Below, piece after piece: positions 1-12,100 of a stretch of DNA of 30,280 nt. The stretch is from Chara braunii. Lineage: Eukaryota; Streptophyta; Charophyceae; Charales; Characeae. Numbering within the stretch: position 1 is the first letter of the stretch; each line of letters starts with the position of its first letter. The notes beneath the pieces were generated by a model. The model worked only from the letters and a program-made list of their open reading frames with translations, did no database searches and had not been told where the DNA came from. The DNA lies in contig BFEA01000072.1 of NCBI GenBank assembly GCA_003427395.1, positions 3,205,245 to 3,235,524 of the forward strand, given 5' to 3'. The position numbers and the translations under genes are program-made.

Positions 1-47
<47 letters not shown>
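1..47. repeat. (AG)n microsatellite at the window edge
   Basis: Pure AG dinucleotide repeat, cut by the start of the window. Confidence 0.98.
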
Positions 48-49
<2 letters not shown>

Positions 50-154
50 TGTTCGAATCATACTTGCAGCGTATCTCATGCGCGGGGGTGCCGCACGCGC
101 ATGCACGCACGCACAAGTGATGGGGCGCATTAAAAAAGTAGAAAAATAAAAACG

Positions 155-364
155 TCCTAGTCGTGTCCACCCACTTTTGGGAAGGAATTCCTGGAACTGT
201 CTTCTTAGCTTCTCCAACTCATGTGGAGCCATCTTGTAAATGGGGCCCTTCAGAATCTTACTTCCTGACGCTATCTCAATTAGGTGATTAATTGGCGTCT
301 CTGCTATTCCCTTGGGCTCCTCTTGCACATCAGCAACTACTGCACTTGCGGTGACATGGCCTCT
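155..364 (-). mobile_element. Ty3/gypsy-type pol fragment (protease-RT linker), truncated
   Basis: A 70-codon stop-free stretch on the minus strand has no usable start. Its middle reads GPIYKMAPHELEKLRRQF followed by QEFLPKSGW, which matches the region just before the reverse transcriptase fingers of Ty3/gypsy polyproteins (PYRMSPxELEELxxQLxxLLxxGxIRPS). The upstream part (VVADVQEEPKG...) fits the linker after protease. The similarity stops right after SGW, where the RT domain should start. A second open frame continues upstream (to about 522) in another phase and may be a frameshifted remainder, but I could not identify it. It lies in the same orientation as TOM40. Confidence 0.7.
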
Positions 365-938
365 CCCTCTTCTTTAGGCCCTCCTTCCTTTGCCTTAGCC
401 CTCTTCTCAGGTGTCACATTGGCCACATTACCTGATCTATCGACGTGTTCCTTACTCCGTGTATAGAAACCGCGGGGGCACTCAACCAGCCAACAGACAG
501 CGAGGATTTCGATCCAGACCACTGATACTAATGGACTTTCTTCTACTCATCTTTTTTCTCTTGACCGGGCAACCATCACTCGACTTCACCCATCTTCACA
601 TCTGCGTTCGGCACCATCCCCCAAGCCATGCCTACAACCGTATCAAACGGTTCCCTCCACTAGAAAGGTCAAAGAATGTAACACCTTCTAAACTTTCTTT
701 CCACCCTCCAACTGGAAGTACGTCTCGTCCCCCTCAAGGTACCGCCCCACGCTTATCAAACTGTTGTTGGCCATTATCAGGACTATTGGCTCTTCCAAAT
801 CATGAACCTCCATTGCTGAATGCAACTTTTTAAGTTCCCTAAAGGAATATAACTCCTGGTGAACCCGCTGTCTACCATTGCACTTCCCTGGTGTTTTCTT
901 TTTGGTAGCCCATACCTCGCCAAAGTGATCAGTTCCTT

Positions 939-965
939 ACCGACATAGCCCATACCTATGTCGGT
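939..965. repeat. Perfect 10-bp hairpin
   Basis: ACCGACATAG and CTATGTCGGT form a perfect stem around a 7-nt loop (CCCATAC). No T-run follows on either strand, and no function is evident. Confidence 0.8.
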
Positions 966-2198
966 CAGGGGACCGCTCAAAGAGATTCAACAACAAGCAA
1001 CCTCCGGACAACTATCTGAATGGTTGGCAACCTCAATCACCTCCTGTGGCCCTCCCTTGTGGCCCATACCTTGTGGTTGGGATCTTCCTCTTCAATCACC
1101 TCCTGTGGCCCTCCCTTGTGGCCCTCCCTTACCACGCGGAATGGAAGCGTGATCCTCTCTCTGAGCCCCCTTCATCATCACAACATTATTCCAAGTTCTC
1201 TCTCACCACCAATCAGGCTATGGCACCCAGCAGAAAACCTCAGCAATCTGCCCTAGAGGCCTGCAGACCACCAGTGCCACCTCAGTAAACACCCAGAACA
1301 GAAGTATCAGCCCCAACCCTAGGCCAAAGAAGAATTGTCCAGCTTGAAGAAGAACCGCTGCCAGGTATGACAGCGCCTAATTTCAACAACACAGGTATGG
1401 TTGTCTCCTGGCTCTGGCAGATGAACTGCCAACTTCTGTACCACACAAACCTCCGGAGACGACTCCCAGCTACACCGCTGCTCCCGCTGCCTGATGACGT
1501 CAACAATAAGCTCGCCAGAAAAAAGACCTGTAGCATGCCGGTCCTAGTCTATTTATAATTCTAAACCAACCTGCCAGACTGGACTCAGCTATGGGCAAGC
1601 GGCCTAAAAGTTGAGAGCCGGTGTTTTTGCCAGTAATAGCAGTACCAGTCTCAGGCAAAATTCTTACAGCAGGCAGTTAAAGACTTAAAAGTTAAAACTT
1701 TAAGCCAAAAAACCTGTTGAGGGCTGAGTGGCTACCTTTCACAGGCAAACTCAAAACCTCCTACAGATGCAGTATAACCTATACCGCATTCTTCGGAGGC
1801 CAGGCCCCATCAGACCAAAATGGCTGGCGACACCAAAGGTCGCGCTGGCGCTTCGGCAAAGCTTGGTGACGGTTCTTCTCCACCTCTGCAAAACGAGTCT
1901 TGGAGATTGTTGTCGTTTAGGGGGATTTGCAGAGAAACCCTGCTGCTTCAGCCTGAGTTTTGATTTCCGGCCGGATCCAGATTAAAATAATTACAGAAAT
2001 GTCCGACTAAGTGATAAAGCCCGCTGAGAAACTGCAACAAAAAGTTTGCCCTTTTTTATTTTTCCTCTTTGAAAAAAGGAGCCTACTACCTGCGAATTCT
2101 TGTGCTACAGTCCGCATCATATCAGAGCGAGGACTGCCTGGTCCATGATTATGTGCGAAGACCGGGCCGCTTTCAACAGAAACAAAATAAACACAGAT

Positions 2199-2202
<4 letters not shown>

Positions 2203-2280
<78 letters not shown>
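2203..2280. repeat. (CT)n microsatellite
   Basis: About 38 CT units. Open frames over it in all directions (Ser/Leu or Arg/Glu repeats) are artefacts of the dinucleotide repeat. Confidence 0.98.
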
Positions 2281-2281
<1 letters not shown>

Positions 2282-3086
2282 CCCATAGCAACAAGAAAAA
2301 AGAAAAAAAAACATGCACACAAATGCACACACCCACCCACCACCCACAAGCTTTGCAACAAATGCACACAAATGCTTCAAGTTTGCCAGTGGTGCACATG
2401 CGAGGTCTGTCTTTCTTTCTGGTCTTTCTTTGTGCTGCTGTTTTCTGGTCTTTCTTTGTATTTTCATAAACCTCAAACGTCATGCTGTGCATCCGCACAA
2501 CTCCAAATTTTCAAAGGAGAGGCTTAACGGGGCCCACTTCATATTACAGCCCTACTCCTACTGGGTCGTACATGACTCTTCATTTTCATGGCGTGTATAC
2601 AGCTGCGAGTTTCTGTTGTTGGGGCAGTGCGGACGAAGGAGGTGTCAGGAATGGTGGTTTAAGCTTCACTATTCAGAGCAGATAAATTTGGTATTAGTTT
2701 CAAAACTTTCAATTCCCACATTAAGAAGAAAAATAAAGACATGTCATGTGATCTAACAAAACCAAGTTGGCCCCTGTAAATAGCTTTGCATTAAACCCGA
2801 CCAGTCCATGAGACCCTTCAGTGAACCTCTGACAGTTCTTTCATCATGAATGACTTCAACTGGGTGTAGCCAGCCCCGTACACATCCAGAAATGGCCAGT
2901 GTGTTAACCGGCGCATCTTGCTTCTGGACTTTTGGTTTGGGGAAGGGTTGATGAAGGGCAGGGGCCAAGCACAGATGCACACCCTTGCAGATGACTTCCT
3001 AATGCAAAAAAGAATCAGCAATCATGTACAATGATTAAGACCACCTCATAAGCAGCAAAAGGGCATATGCGAATGTGGAAAATCAC

Positions 3087-3182
3087 CTCAGCAGAAAGAA
3101 CAAACGTAACACCAACATTCATCCGCTCCTCCAAAAACGCTGACACGACCCCGTTTGTGTCAAGTCGCCCCCGCAGTCGACA
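3087..3182 (-). CDS. TOM40: TOM40 exon 10, last exon recognised
   Basis: The acceptor is TTTTTTTGTGTACAG|TGTCGACTG and the donor GCTGAG|GTGATTTTC. It reads [16 protein letters not shown], then [16 protein letters not shown], 32 codons in phase 0. In the family this C-terminal part carries the DSN...A.LEERLN...LSAEIDH motif and only about 18 residues follow. No exon encoding an (I/V)DHxKxDYKFGFG-like end was found between 1 and 3086 on the minus strand. Confidence 0.95.
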
Positions 3183-6100
3183 CTGTACACAAAAAAATTG
3201 CAACAACTCAAAAAGCTTCAGTTCAACTGCTTGTAATTATGTATGTTGGCATCACACACCACATGGGCTCTAGAGGCTGAATTGGGCTAACTTCTATAGT
3301 AGACAGAAGGAAAAGCTGCGGCCATCACATTGCCAATCCGACAGGCAAACTGAAAAACTGAACGTTTCGTGACAACGTGGAAAGTCATCAAGCCAGAACA
3401 GGTAGCAGCGGTTTAACATCCTTCAGGCTCCAAAAGGACAACAATGAGGAAGACCTTTTTTCATTCTAGTTTTTGACCACTTGCGTGATTCTTCTTCATG
3501 GATAAGCAATGTCAAATGGAGACTTCTAGAAAACCCTCATCAAGGGTTGCATACCAGCCAACAGCCAACCGTTCCACAGCCCACCGATTGGGCTGATTGA
3601 TACGCAGTCTGCCGATTGTTTTATTTTGTAATCTGAGTTTGGGACTGCTGCGCAGTTCAAGTCTGCAGCGAAAGTTGTGTTGGGGAAGGGGCTGGGGTTT
3701 TGTGGGGAGAAAGGAGGGGGAGATTTGGGGGGGAAGAAGGGGCGGAGGGGGGAGGGGGCGTAAAAGGAAGGGGGGAGAAGGGTGGGAGAGACCAGGGGGA
3801 TAGGGGGGCTAGAGGAGCTGACAGCTAGGTGCCGATGGGTGAATCGGTTGGCTGGCCGTTCGAGGGGCAGCAACGGTTGGTGTGACTACTCCAAAAGTAG
3901 TGTGACAAGTTCTCGAACCAAAAGTAGTGTGACAAGGAACAACTCGGAAATCATGCAAGTACCCACTTTCCAAAGCTTCCATTACCAAGTCCAGCAGGTG
4001 ACAACCTTGTAACGTTTCCAATAAGCAGATAACCAGAAATGCTCTTCCAAAACCTGCCTGCAATGTTACTAAGCAATATCAAACAAAAGGGCCATTCAAA
4101 GCAAACAAAGCTCAGATGGTAGAGCACACAAGTGGCATTCAGGCGGTCATGGGTTTGATTCCCCATGTCGTCCGTTCAACTCCTCACGGCCCCCAGCAGC
4201 ACGCTTTGGGCTCATGGGCTGAGATAGTTGGCTTGCTCCCCCTGGATGGTCTTGGCAGGATTGGTGTAAATCCCACCATCCCTTGCTAGAGGTTAGAGAG
4301 CTTGGGTACTCCTCCACGCACAGAGTGGAGTGGATAGATGTCGCCCATATATCTGGTGCATACACGTGCAATTCTGCCATGCTAGATACTGGGGTTGGTT
4401 AGCACGCGGTAGGTAGGCAGCTGGTAGCAGTGTAAGGTGGTAGAAAATATTGAGAGAAGAAAATAGCGTAGTGAATGCATTTGTCCACCATATATCAGGG
4501 ACTAACATTCCTCCCCAATTCCACGAGACAGAGAGGACCTGGTTTGGAATGATTAGGAAGATAACGCTGTGATCCATCTGGAAGGAGAGGTGTTGCAGAA
4601 CCATTGAAGGTCTTCCAACTCCGAGGGAGAAGGTGTGGGCGGAGACAAGGACTTTGATTCAGGCAGACATCTCATGCAAGTGGCATAAAACAAGACTTTC
4701 CTTGCCAGAAGATGTGGACCAACTGCGGCGAATTATAGCAAAATTCTCTAAGGTATGGCTGGCAGGGGGCAGAATGGCAGAGATGATGTGGACCAACTGC
4801 GGCGAATTATAGCAAAATTCTCTAAGGTATGGCTGGCAGGGGGCAGAATGGCAGAGATAAAGGACTCACACATACAGTGGAAAGACTGGCACAACTCGGA
4901 AGTGGGGGGGCACAAGGTTGAGAGGTCAGCCAACAGATGTACAAGTACCACCACAGGCTACATAGTAGTCAAGGGCGATCTCAGATTGCAAGTTGCCTTA
5001 GTCTCTTATCTTTCTTGGTCTTCAAACAAATTTGGCAGGTTCAGACAAGTGGACCTGAGAGGAAAGGTAGATGCAAAGGTAAGCTGACAGTCGATCCTTC
5101 GATATCGGAGCAATCAATGCTGGTCAGAGATCCTTCGGCCAGATGGAAAGAAGCGTAAGGGTGTATATGATGTAATGTTTCATTCTGACTTGCCGGTGGA
5201 ATAGGAACCGGACTGACGCTTCCCAGAATGGATATGGAGCCAGGACCATAAGGACCTGTTTTAAATTTAAAAAACAAGAAGAAGAAGAATGCAAGAGCAG
5301 GAGAATAATCCTGTGTGAAATCGTGAAAGAATTACACTTTTAAAACATAAGATAACACTTCCCTTCCCATGTTTTGCATTTGTTCCAATTGAGGTCATCA
5401 TTTGGGGGATAATTAAGACTGTGGCTCATTTTCCGGTACGCCTTTCTTGCTAAACGGGATAAGTTTGGGTGCGAACCACCAAAAAGGTTTTCCCATGGGC
5501 CGTATCCGGATTATTTGAATTAGTAACTTTTCATCCCAAGCTATTCACCCTGTCGTCCGATATCAGGTGCACGTGATATCCTCACAGATGTAATTCAAAC
5601 TCATCCACAATGCCAAAACGTATTGTGCAGTTCTACTGCTGTCAGCATTTCTCCGGGCCAGAGTACATACATCTTCCCAATCTTATAGATTTGTTGCATG
5701 ACATGTAACCAGGCTGCTGTGCTCTCATCTGTAACGGCCCCCATGTGCTCATGTGGGCGGGGAACAAAACATGCACAAACACGGAGACAGAGAGGCAAAG
5801 AAAGAGAGAGAAATAGAGGGGCACAGTAAGAAACACAAAGAGACGCACATAGTGAGAGAGGTACAGAGAGAAGACCTGAGAGAGGCACAGAGGGGACACA
5901 GAGAGGAATTCAGAGAGGGACATACAGACAGACAAAGACATACAGACAGCGAAGCAGAGGGACGGCAGCACAGAGAAACAGCCAGATATAGACAGAGAGG
6001 AGCAGAAAGCAACAGAAAGAGACAAATGAGCCACAGGGAGAGGCACTGAGAGAGAGCCAGAGAGACTCACACTGTCTCACAGGGAGGGACAGTGGGAGAC

Positions 6101-9100
6101 ACAGAGGCAGACAGAAGTAACATACAGAGATATATGTAGGGAGGAAAGCAACAGAAAGAGACAAATGAGCCACAGGGAGAGGCACTGAGAGAGAGCCAGA
6201 GAGACTCACAGGGAGGGACAGTGGGAGACACAGAGGCAGACAGAAATAACATACAGAGATATATGTAGGGAGGAAGGTACAGTGAAAACGGACAAGGTGA
6301 CTGACCTGTCGAAGCAAACAGTCATAACCAACTGAAGCTGAGCATTCCCTTGACTGCCGGTTAAACATGAATTCTGTGGCAAGTGATACCTGGAAACAAT
6401 CCAAAAGATAAAACAAGTCGTAATGAATAACAAGATGAGCCTGCGTGGCTTCGCCCGCTAGAGTAAGGACGAGGAGTGATGCTGTAGTCGGAGGTTGTGA
6501 AATTTGGAGTCTTTTGGAACCCAAGTATTGCAACAGAAAGGAGTATCTGTGGTTGCGGCGGTGGATTATTTGTTGTAGCATGCGACACAGAGGTATGACA
6601 AATGATCAAAGAAAACAGGGCAGGAATGGGAACGAGGGTGGCAGGATGCCTCACCTGTCTTTTTCTGACAGTGTGAACGACGAATTCCCAGAAGTAACAA
6701 CATGGTAAGTGAAAGCGATAACTCATGACGCCGTTGTATGGGTGGCAGGGAAAAGGAGTAGGATCGTGTCAAACTGAGTAGGGAGAAAGACTAATGACTA
6801 GGAGAGGGAGGAGGGGAGGGGAGGGTAGTGTTTCGAGAATGTACGGATGCCGGTAGGAGCCACAGCAGCTTGCACATATCAGAGAGATGGACAGAACTTG
6901 TTAGTGGCTAACGGGAATATTGCGCGAATTGAATTTGAACTTGAACTTCGGAAGATACCAACAAGGAATGGAGTTTCTTGAGGGGTGCCCATCACAGTAC
7001 AGGAACAGGGAACGGAACATGCCAAAAATGGATATATTTCAGTTTTAATTGTTCTTTGCAGTAGGAAATGCAGAGAATGGTCAAATTTGATCATGGCATC
7101 ACTTCACGACAGTTCAAGCAACGACATTTGGTCAAATGAAACGGGGAAGTACTGAAAACAGAAATGCAATGAGCAGGTAAACACGGACGAAATCCCACAA
7201 TGTTATGTAGAAATGCATCCTGAAGAGGATGCAGGTGTTCAGAGAAAGCTGGGACATAAAAAACCTTCGAAAGAAACAGAATGTATTCATTGTGTTGCCA
7301 ATTTTGGAAACAAAGGAGGCATTTCAGGCTTGCTAACATTCTCAGACTGCACTTGGACCGTGATTCTTGCCCACCTCTCTCTCTCTCTCTCTCTGACACA
7401 CACACACACAGCAGCTAATCCGTCTGAAGTGCAGTGGTTGTGGTCGGTGACAGGGCTTTCCTTTTGCAACCAGTGATTTGCATCTGTTGAAAAGATTGGG
7501 ACAATGACCAGTTTATCAAGAAATGCATTCAAGGTCTATTTCTCTGCCAAAAGGTCAATTCTGTAAGCATATCCAGCGCCACTTAATTCCTTCATCACTC
7601 ATACCTCGGGCGTCACCATCGAGACACAAGGTTGCCACCGACACTTGGCAGTCATTCGGAAACACAACTTAACGCGATCTGTGTGGACCAGATTTGCTGG
7701 CGGCCACTGGTGTGTGCTTGGACCGGCGGGCCTTGGAAACTTCTGGACACTGCACTGAGCCTTTGGATATGCGTGAGATCTCAGGGGGGCTGGTTGGATC
7801 CTGAGAAATCTTTGACTCTCTGACTTCTCTGGCCCGCGTAGGGGCCAACTGTTCTTTTCCACTTCGGAGGCCCTGAGCACCTTGTTTCGGCCCTTGACAC
7901 CGGAAACACCACCCTAAGGACTTTCCAGCGGTGCAGCTGTTGACCCTAGAACTTTCTTGGCCAAAAGGTATGAACCCTAGACTTGTCCTGTGTGAATCTT
8001 GACCCTGGTCTTTGCAAAGACTGAAAACAGGAAAAAGGAAGGAATTAGTGCTGAATTACATATTAGTGAGCTAGCTTTCCAGCCCGGGCGCACGGGCCAC
8101 CCCAGGTCGCCCGGAAGGGCACTCGGGGCGCCTGGCCGTGCAACCCCCCCGGCCAGACACCCGGGCCCCCTCAGCGCCGCCCCCACAAACCACCAACAAA
8201 AAAAAAATTGTGCCGCGGGCCTATGGCCCAGAGGGAAACAAAAAATTTGGCGGTGGCCGCAAAATTTTTCGGGGTCGGTAGGCCCCGTTTCATGTTTTTT
8301 TTTTCTTTTCGCCTAGGCCATTGATCTGCATTGATTGACGGCGTCGAAGTCCTAAGATTTTGAATTCAAATCTCGGGACTTCGCGCGCGGCTCTGCGCCC
8401 TCCGCCGGACTCCTCCCCGTGCTAATTTGTCATCACCTTGCCGTCGTTGTCCTCGCCATCGTCGCCGTGCCGCGGTCCTCCTTGCCATTGTCGTCGTTGC
8501 CCTGCCGCCCTCCTGCTGTGCCATAGTCATCGCCCTCCAGCCACACCATCATTGTGGCCCTCCATCCACGCCATCGTCGTCTTCTTCTTCCTCCTCTTCT
8601 CACTGTCTTCAGTTCTTCGTTTTCTTCTTTACATTCTTTTGTCCCTTCTTCTTCTTCTTCTTCTTCTTCTTCGTCCTCTTCTTCTTCTTCTTCTTCTTCT
8701 TCTTCTTCCTCCTCCTCTTCTTCGTACTCCGCCATAGCGCTTCTTCTTTCACCTCCTTGCTCCGCCATAGCGGTTCCCTCTCTCCTTTCTCTTCCTCCGT
8801 CAGTCTCCCTCCCTCCAAATAGTCTCCCTTTCTCCTTCCTCGCCATCTCCTCCCTCCACATCACCCACCCTCCGTCCTCAGTCTCCCTCTCGCCCCCATC
8901 CTCCATCAGTAAACCTCCCTCCACGTACTTACCTCTCTCCTTCCTCCGCCATAGCTCCCTCTCTCCCTCCACATCAATCTCCCTTCCTCTGCCATAGTCT
9001 CCCTCCCCCCTCCTCCTTATCAGTCTCCCTCCCTCCTCCTCCATAGTCTCCCTCACCTCTTCTTGTTGTTGTTCTTCTTCTTCTTCTTCTTCTTCTTCTT

Positions 9101-12100
9101 CTTCTTCTTCTTCTTCTATTTCTTCTTCTTCTTCTTCGTCCTCTTCTTCTTCTTCTTCTTCGTCCTCCTCTTCTTCGTGCTCCGCAATAGCGCTGCTTCT
9201 TTCACCTCCTTGCTCCGCCATAGCGGTTCACTCTCTCCTTTCTCTTCCTCCATCAGTCTCCCTCCCTCCAAATAGTCTCCCTTTCTCCTTTCTCGCCATC
9301 TCCTCCCTCCACATCAGCCACCCTCCGTCCGCAGTCTCCCTCTCGCCCCCATCCTCCATCAGTAAACCTCCCTTCACACACCGCAGATGGACAATAAAAA
9401 GGCCACACCATAATGGTTAGTTACCAACGAAGAAGAGAATACTTTACTCAGCCTTTTGGCTAAGATAAAGTGTGGTATCTGTTGTGATCAGTTTAATATC
9501 TGGTCCGCGGTCCATCGGACTAACTTCAAAAAACAAAAAAAAAAGAAAAAAAAAAAAGGTTACCAATCAAGAAAGGTTAAGGAAAAAGAAAACGGGCTTT
9601 TAAAGTTTGAATCGGTTTTCCTTTCTAGTTCAATGGACAGTAAAAAAGGTGGGGGTTGAGCGGGGTCTTCGGTCCACACTTTAACTCGGCAAGGTTTACC
9701 AGAAATCTGGGAAGATGTAAAATGGACTAGGGAAACACATTTGCGGAGCACTAGGCAAAGAAGCATAACAATGATGGTTGTCCTCCAGTAGGGACAATGG
9801 CACTTCGATTACGTAAAAATGAGCCACATGCATTATTTTGAGCAAATTATACTTGGCAAAGCATGTCATACAAAAGTATGAAACATGCAACCAACAAACG
9901 TCACTGTGCATTAGATGCCCGGCAAGGATAGTCCTGAATCCAAATGCAACCTCCCTCTTGGCACTGTGCGAAGTCAAAGCACAATGATCAGCATACATCA
10001 TACAAACGAGCAGGGCAGACAGCTGCGTACCTTATCTGACACTTTCTGCGCATACGTTAGCGACACACCTCCAGTACTCGCTACCTGAGCAACTGAAAAC
10101 TGTTCTTGCAAATTGCCAAAAGATGGGGCACAAACATATAGACCCAAAGGCAAAACGAAACATACACACATGCCCGATACACAAATGGCACCCACCACAG
10201 CAGATCATCCTTCAATCACACATATATTTGAGCATAGTGGATTGTGAGGTCACTCCGGACACATACCGCCACAAGCACACAAACGAACAAACAGAAGCAC
10301 CAAGATTGAGAGATAAAACTGACGACCTCCTCATGCCTGCCAATGCCCATGTGATTAAAATCATTAAACCCCTACTGAGTCTGACCTCAGATAAGAAGGT
10401 ACGAGTTCGATGACTCAGGTAGGAATGCCCGCACACCTCTTATCAATGACCTTGATTTCAGCCAAAACACAGTCCCCACCACACATGCCTGCCAATGCCC
10501 ATTTTTTTCTCAGCTGGGCTGGAAGCCGGACAAGAGACCAGACAAGGGAAATGCAAAAGCCTTTCAGAATCCGTCCTGAAATCCTCAAGACGAGAGAACA
10601 TGAAGCAAAGGAGAACAGAACAGCCTTTTGCCAGCTGATTGCATTATCCTGTTGAAGCACTGCAGCAGTTTGTGACTTCGTTCAATATAAAGTTCTAAAT
10701 TTCAGTCACCCCAACCAAAGCACCCAACTCTCACATTCACACTAGCAAGAAGCAAGGAGACACCAGAGACAAATTCCAACACAACAAGAAGCTGACATCT
10801 TCTGAAAATAACATGAGGCGATATTTCGTGGCTCACAGATGCACGGACACTAGAACTGCTCACTGGGGCCAATTACCTCTGATGATTGATTCACTCTCAT
10901 CTGACAAAAAAAAAAAGTCAAAAAGAATCTTCTCACCTGTGTAGCACGGCGAACGTGTTCGCGCCACTCCGCGTTCTCGCGCGAACAGCTCGCGAATGCA
11001 ATCGGGCGAACATATTTTTTCCGCAAAAAATATATAATATATAATATTCTATATACGTTTTTTTTTCGGTTTTTTATTATTAACTCACGTTTGGCTAAGA
11101 ATTTGAACATGACTCCAAGGCAAAAGTTGCTTGTATTGTTGTTTTACATGACATATATATATTTCCAGATTTTTCTGAGACTTCTTTTTTAATATTTTTT
11201 TTATGTTCGCGTTCGGAGGGTTCTGGGCGCTAGTTCGCATTCGGCCGAACACATTCGGGTTCGCCTCCAAACGCAAAAACGATGCTACGCAGCTTCTCAC
11301 AAGATTGATTGTTAGGCGGTCTGGGCCTTGACATTCTGGCAGCGGTGCCAGGAAATCCAGACTGATCAAGAAAAGGGAAAATAAATTTAAATAATCATTT
11401 TAATGCTCACAAGCAGACCCCCCATGCAGCTTCACCTGCGTGGGTAACCCGCATTAGTGAAGATGTTATAAATAGTTGAGTAAGTGGGAGGAGCTTAAAT
11501 TGTTTGGACAGTTGCAAGAGAAGGAAAGCAAGAAGTTCTAAGGAAAAGCACAAAAAGAAAAAAACAACAATATGAACAAAAGCAGCACGAGGAATACAAA
11601 AAGGTGCGAGCACAAAAGCACACAGCCAGTCTGGCAGATAGACACAGACAGAGAGAGAACGAGAGGGCGAAACAGAAGGGAGAATACAGAGAGAGGGAGG
11701 GAGAGAGAATGATGCATGCTAATCTGAAGATGAGCAATGCGCAGATCCGAAGGAGCACCAATGTGAAGTGTAGGACTCAGGACAAACAATGCGATCAACC
11801 AATAAGCAATGCACATCCAGAAAAGAAAGGACATGATGCAATGTAGCACAGTAGAAGACTCAAAGATACGAACTGACTCCAGCAGCACGTCGCGCCTGGT
11901 TGCCCAAGTGATGCTCCAGCCAGAATAGCCAGAATGTCTTCAAACTGAAAGACTGACCCAGCTATATACCACTCAGCCTGGCTGGACTCTACACGGTCTA
12001 CGCTCAGGACAATCCGATCTAGCGTCCAATTGATGGTGCTGATTGCAGGCCCAAATCTTAGTCCTGCGTCCCTGGCCTGGGAGAGGGCTGCAAGTGCAGG

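Larger units (their letters stand above)
1..3086 (-). other. TOM40 intron 10 (continues beyond the window)
   Basis: No convincing exon is visible. Contents: (AG)n at the window edge, a gypsy-type pol fragment (155-364), a 10-bp hairpin (939-965), a direct repeat of a CCTCCTGTGGCCCTCCC-type segment near 1036 and 1097, a (CT)n tract at 2203-2280, then CA-rich and TTTCTGGTC-type short repeats to about 2460. From about 370 to 935, 970 to 2000 and 2470 to 3086 the sequence is of mixed composition without a recognised element. Confidence 0.75.
3183..6305 (-). other. TOM40 intron 9
   Basis: About 3.1 kb between exons 9 and 10. It holds a G-rich tract (3675-3815), a tRNA-derived SINE (about 4092-4475), an exact 74-bp tandem duplication (4711-4858) and an AG-rich region with a 139-bp tandem repeat (5753-6274). 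3190-3670 and 4860-5750 hold nothing recognised beyond a small hairpin GATATCA/TGATATC at 5559-5580. Confidence 0.85.
6390..10030 (-). other. TOM40 intron 8
   Basis: About 3.6 kb, the longest complete intron seen. It holds a (CT)n(CA)n compound repeat (7375-7410), a GC-rich stretch near 8080-8190, pyrimidine-rich DNA with a 453-bp duplication (8430-9377) and a U2 snRNA retropseudogene (9439-9558). 6400-7370, 7420-8070 and 9575-10030 show no recognised feature. Confidence 0.85.

Noticed and set aside
1820-1963. Short plus-strand frame starting MAGDTKGRAGASAK
   Set aside because: It looks like a possible N-terminal exon by composition, but it is only 47 codons with no recognised family and no supporting neighbour exon.
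2846-2940. Minus-strand candidate for the last TOM40 exon (stretches DVYGAGYTQLKSFMMKEL or KQDAPVNTLAISG)
   Set aside because: An acceptor-like CAG and a donor-like GAG|GTTCAC exist, but neither frame resembles the conserved TOM40 C-terminus and no stop falls at the expected length.
5642-6581. Long Ser/Leu/Cys-rich minus-strand frame
   Set aside because: Most of it reads through AG-rich repeats. Only 6389-6306 within it is real coding sequence (TOM40 exon 9).
8433-9221. 262-codon minus-strand frame, mostly Glu
   Set aside because: It arises from a CTT/CCT microsatellite tract with an internal duplication; there is no domain and composition is one residue class.
9439-9530. Functional U2 snRNA gene
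   Set aside because: The 3' half and Sm site are absent, the branch-pairing motif is mutated, and it has an A-tail and target-site duplication.
11888-11965. Minus-strand stretch with FWL...[13 protein letters not shown] as a TOM40 exon 7 candidate
   Set aside because: Weak resemblance only. The true exon at 12967-13068 matches far better and has correct splice sites and phase.
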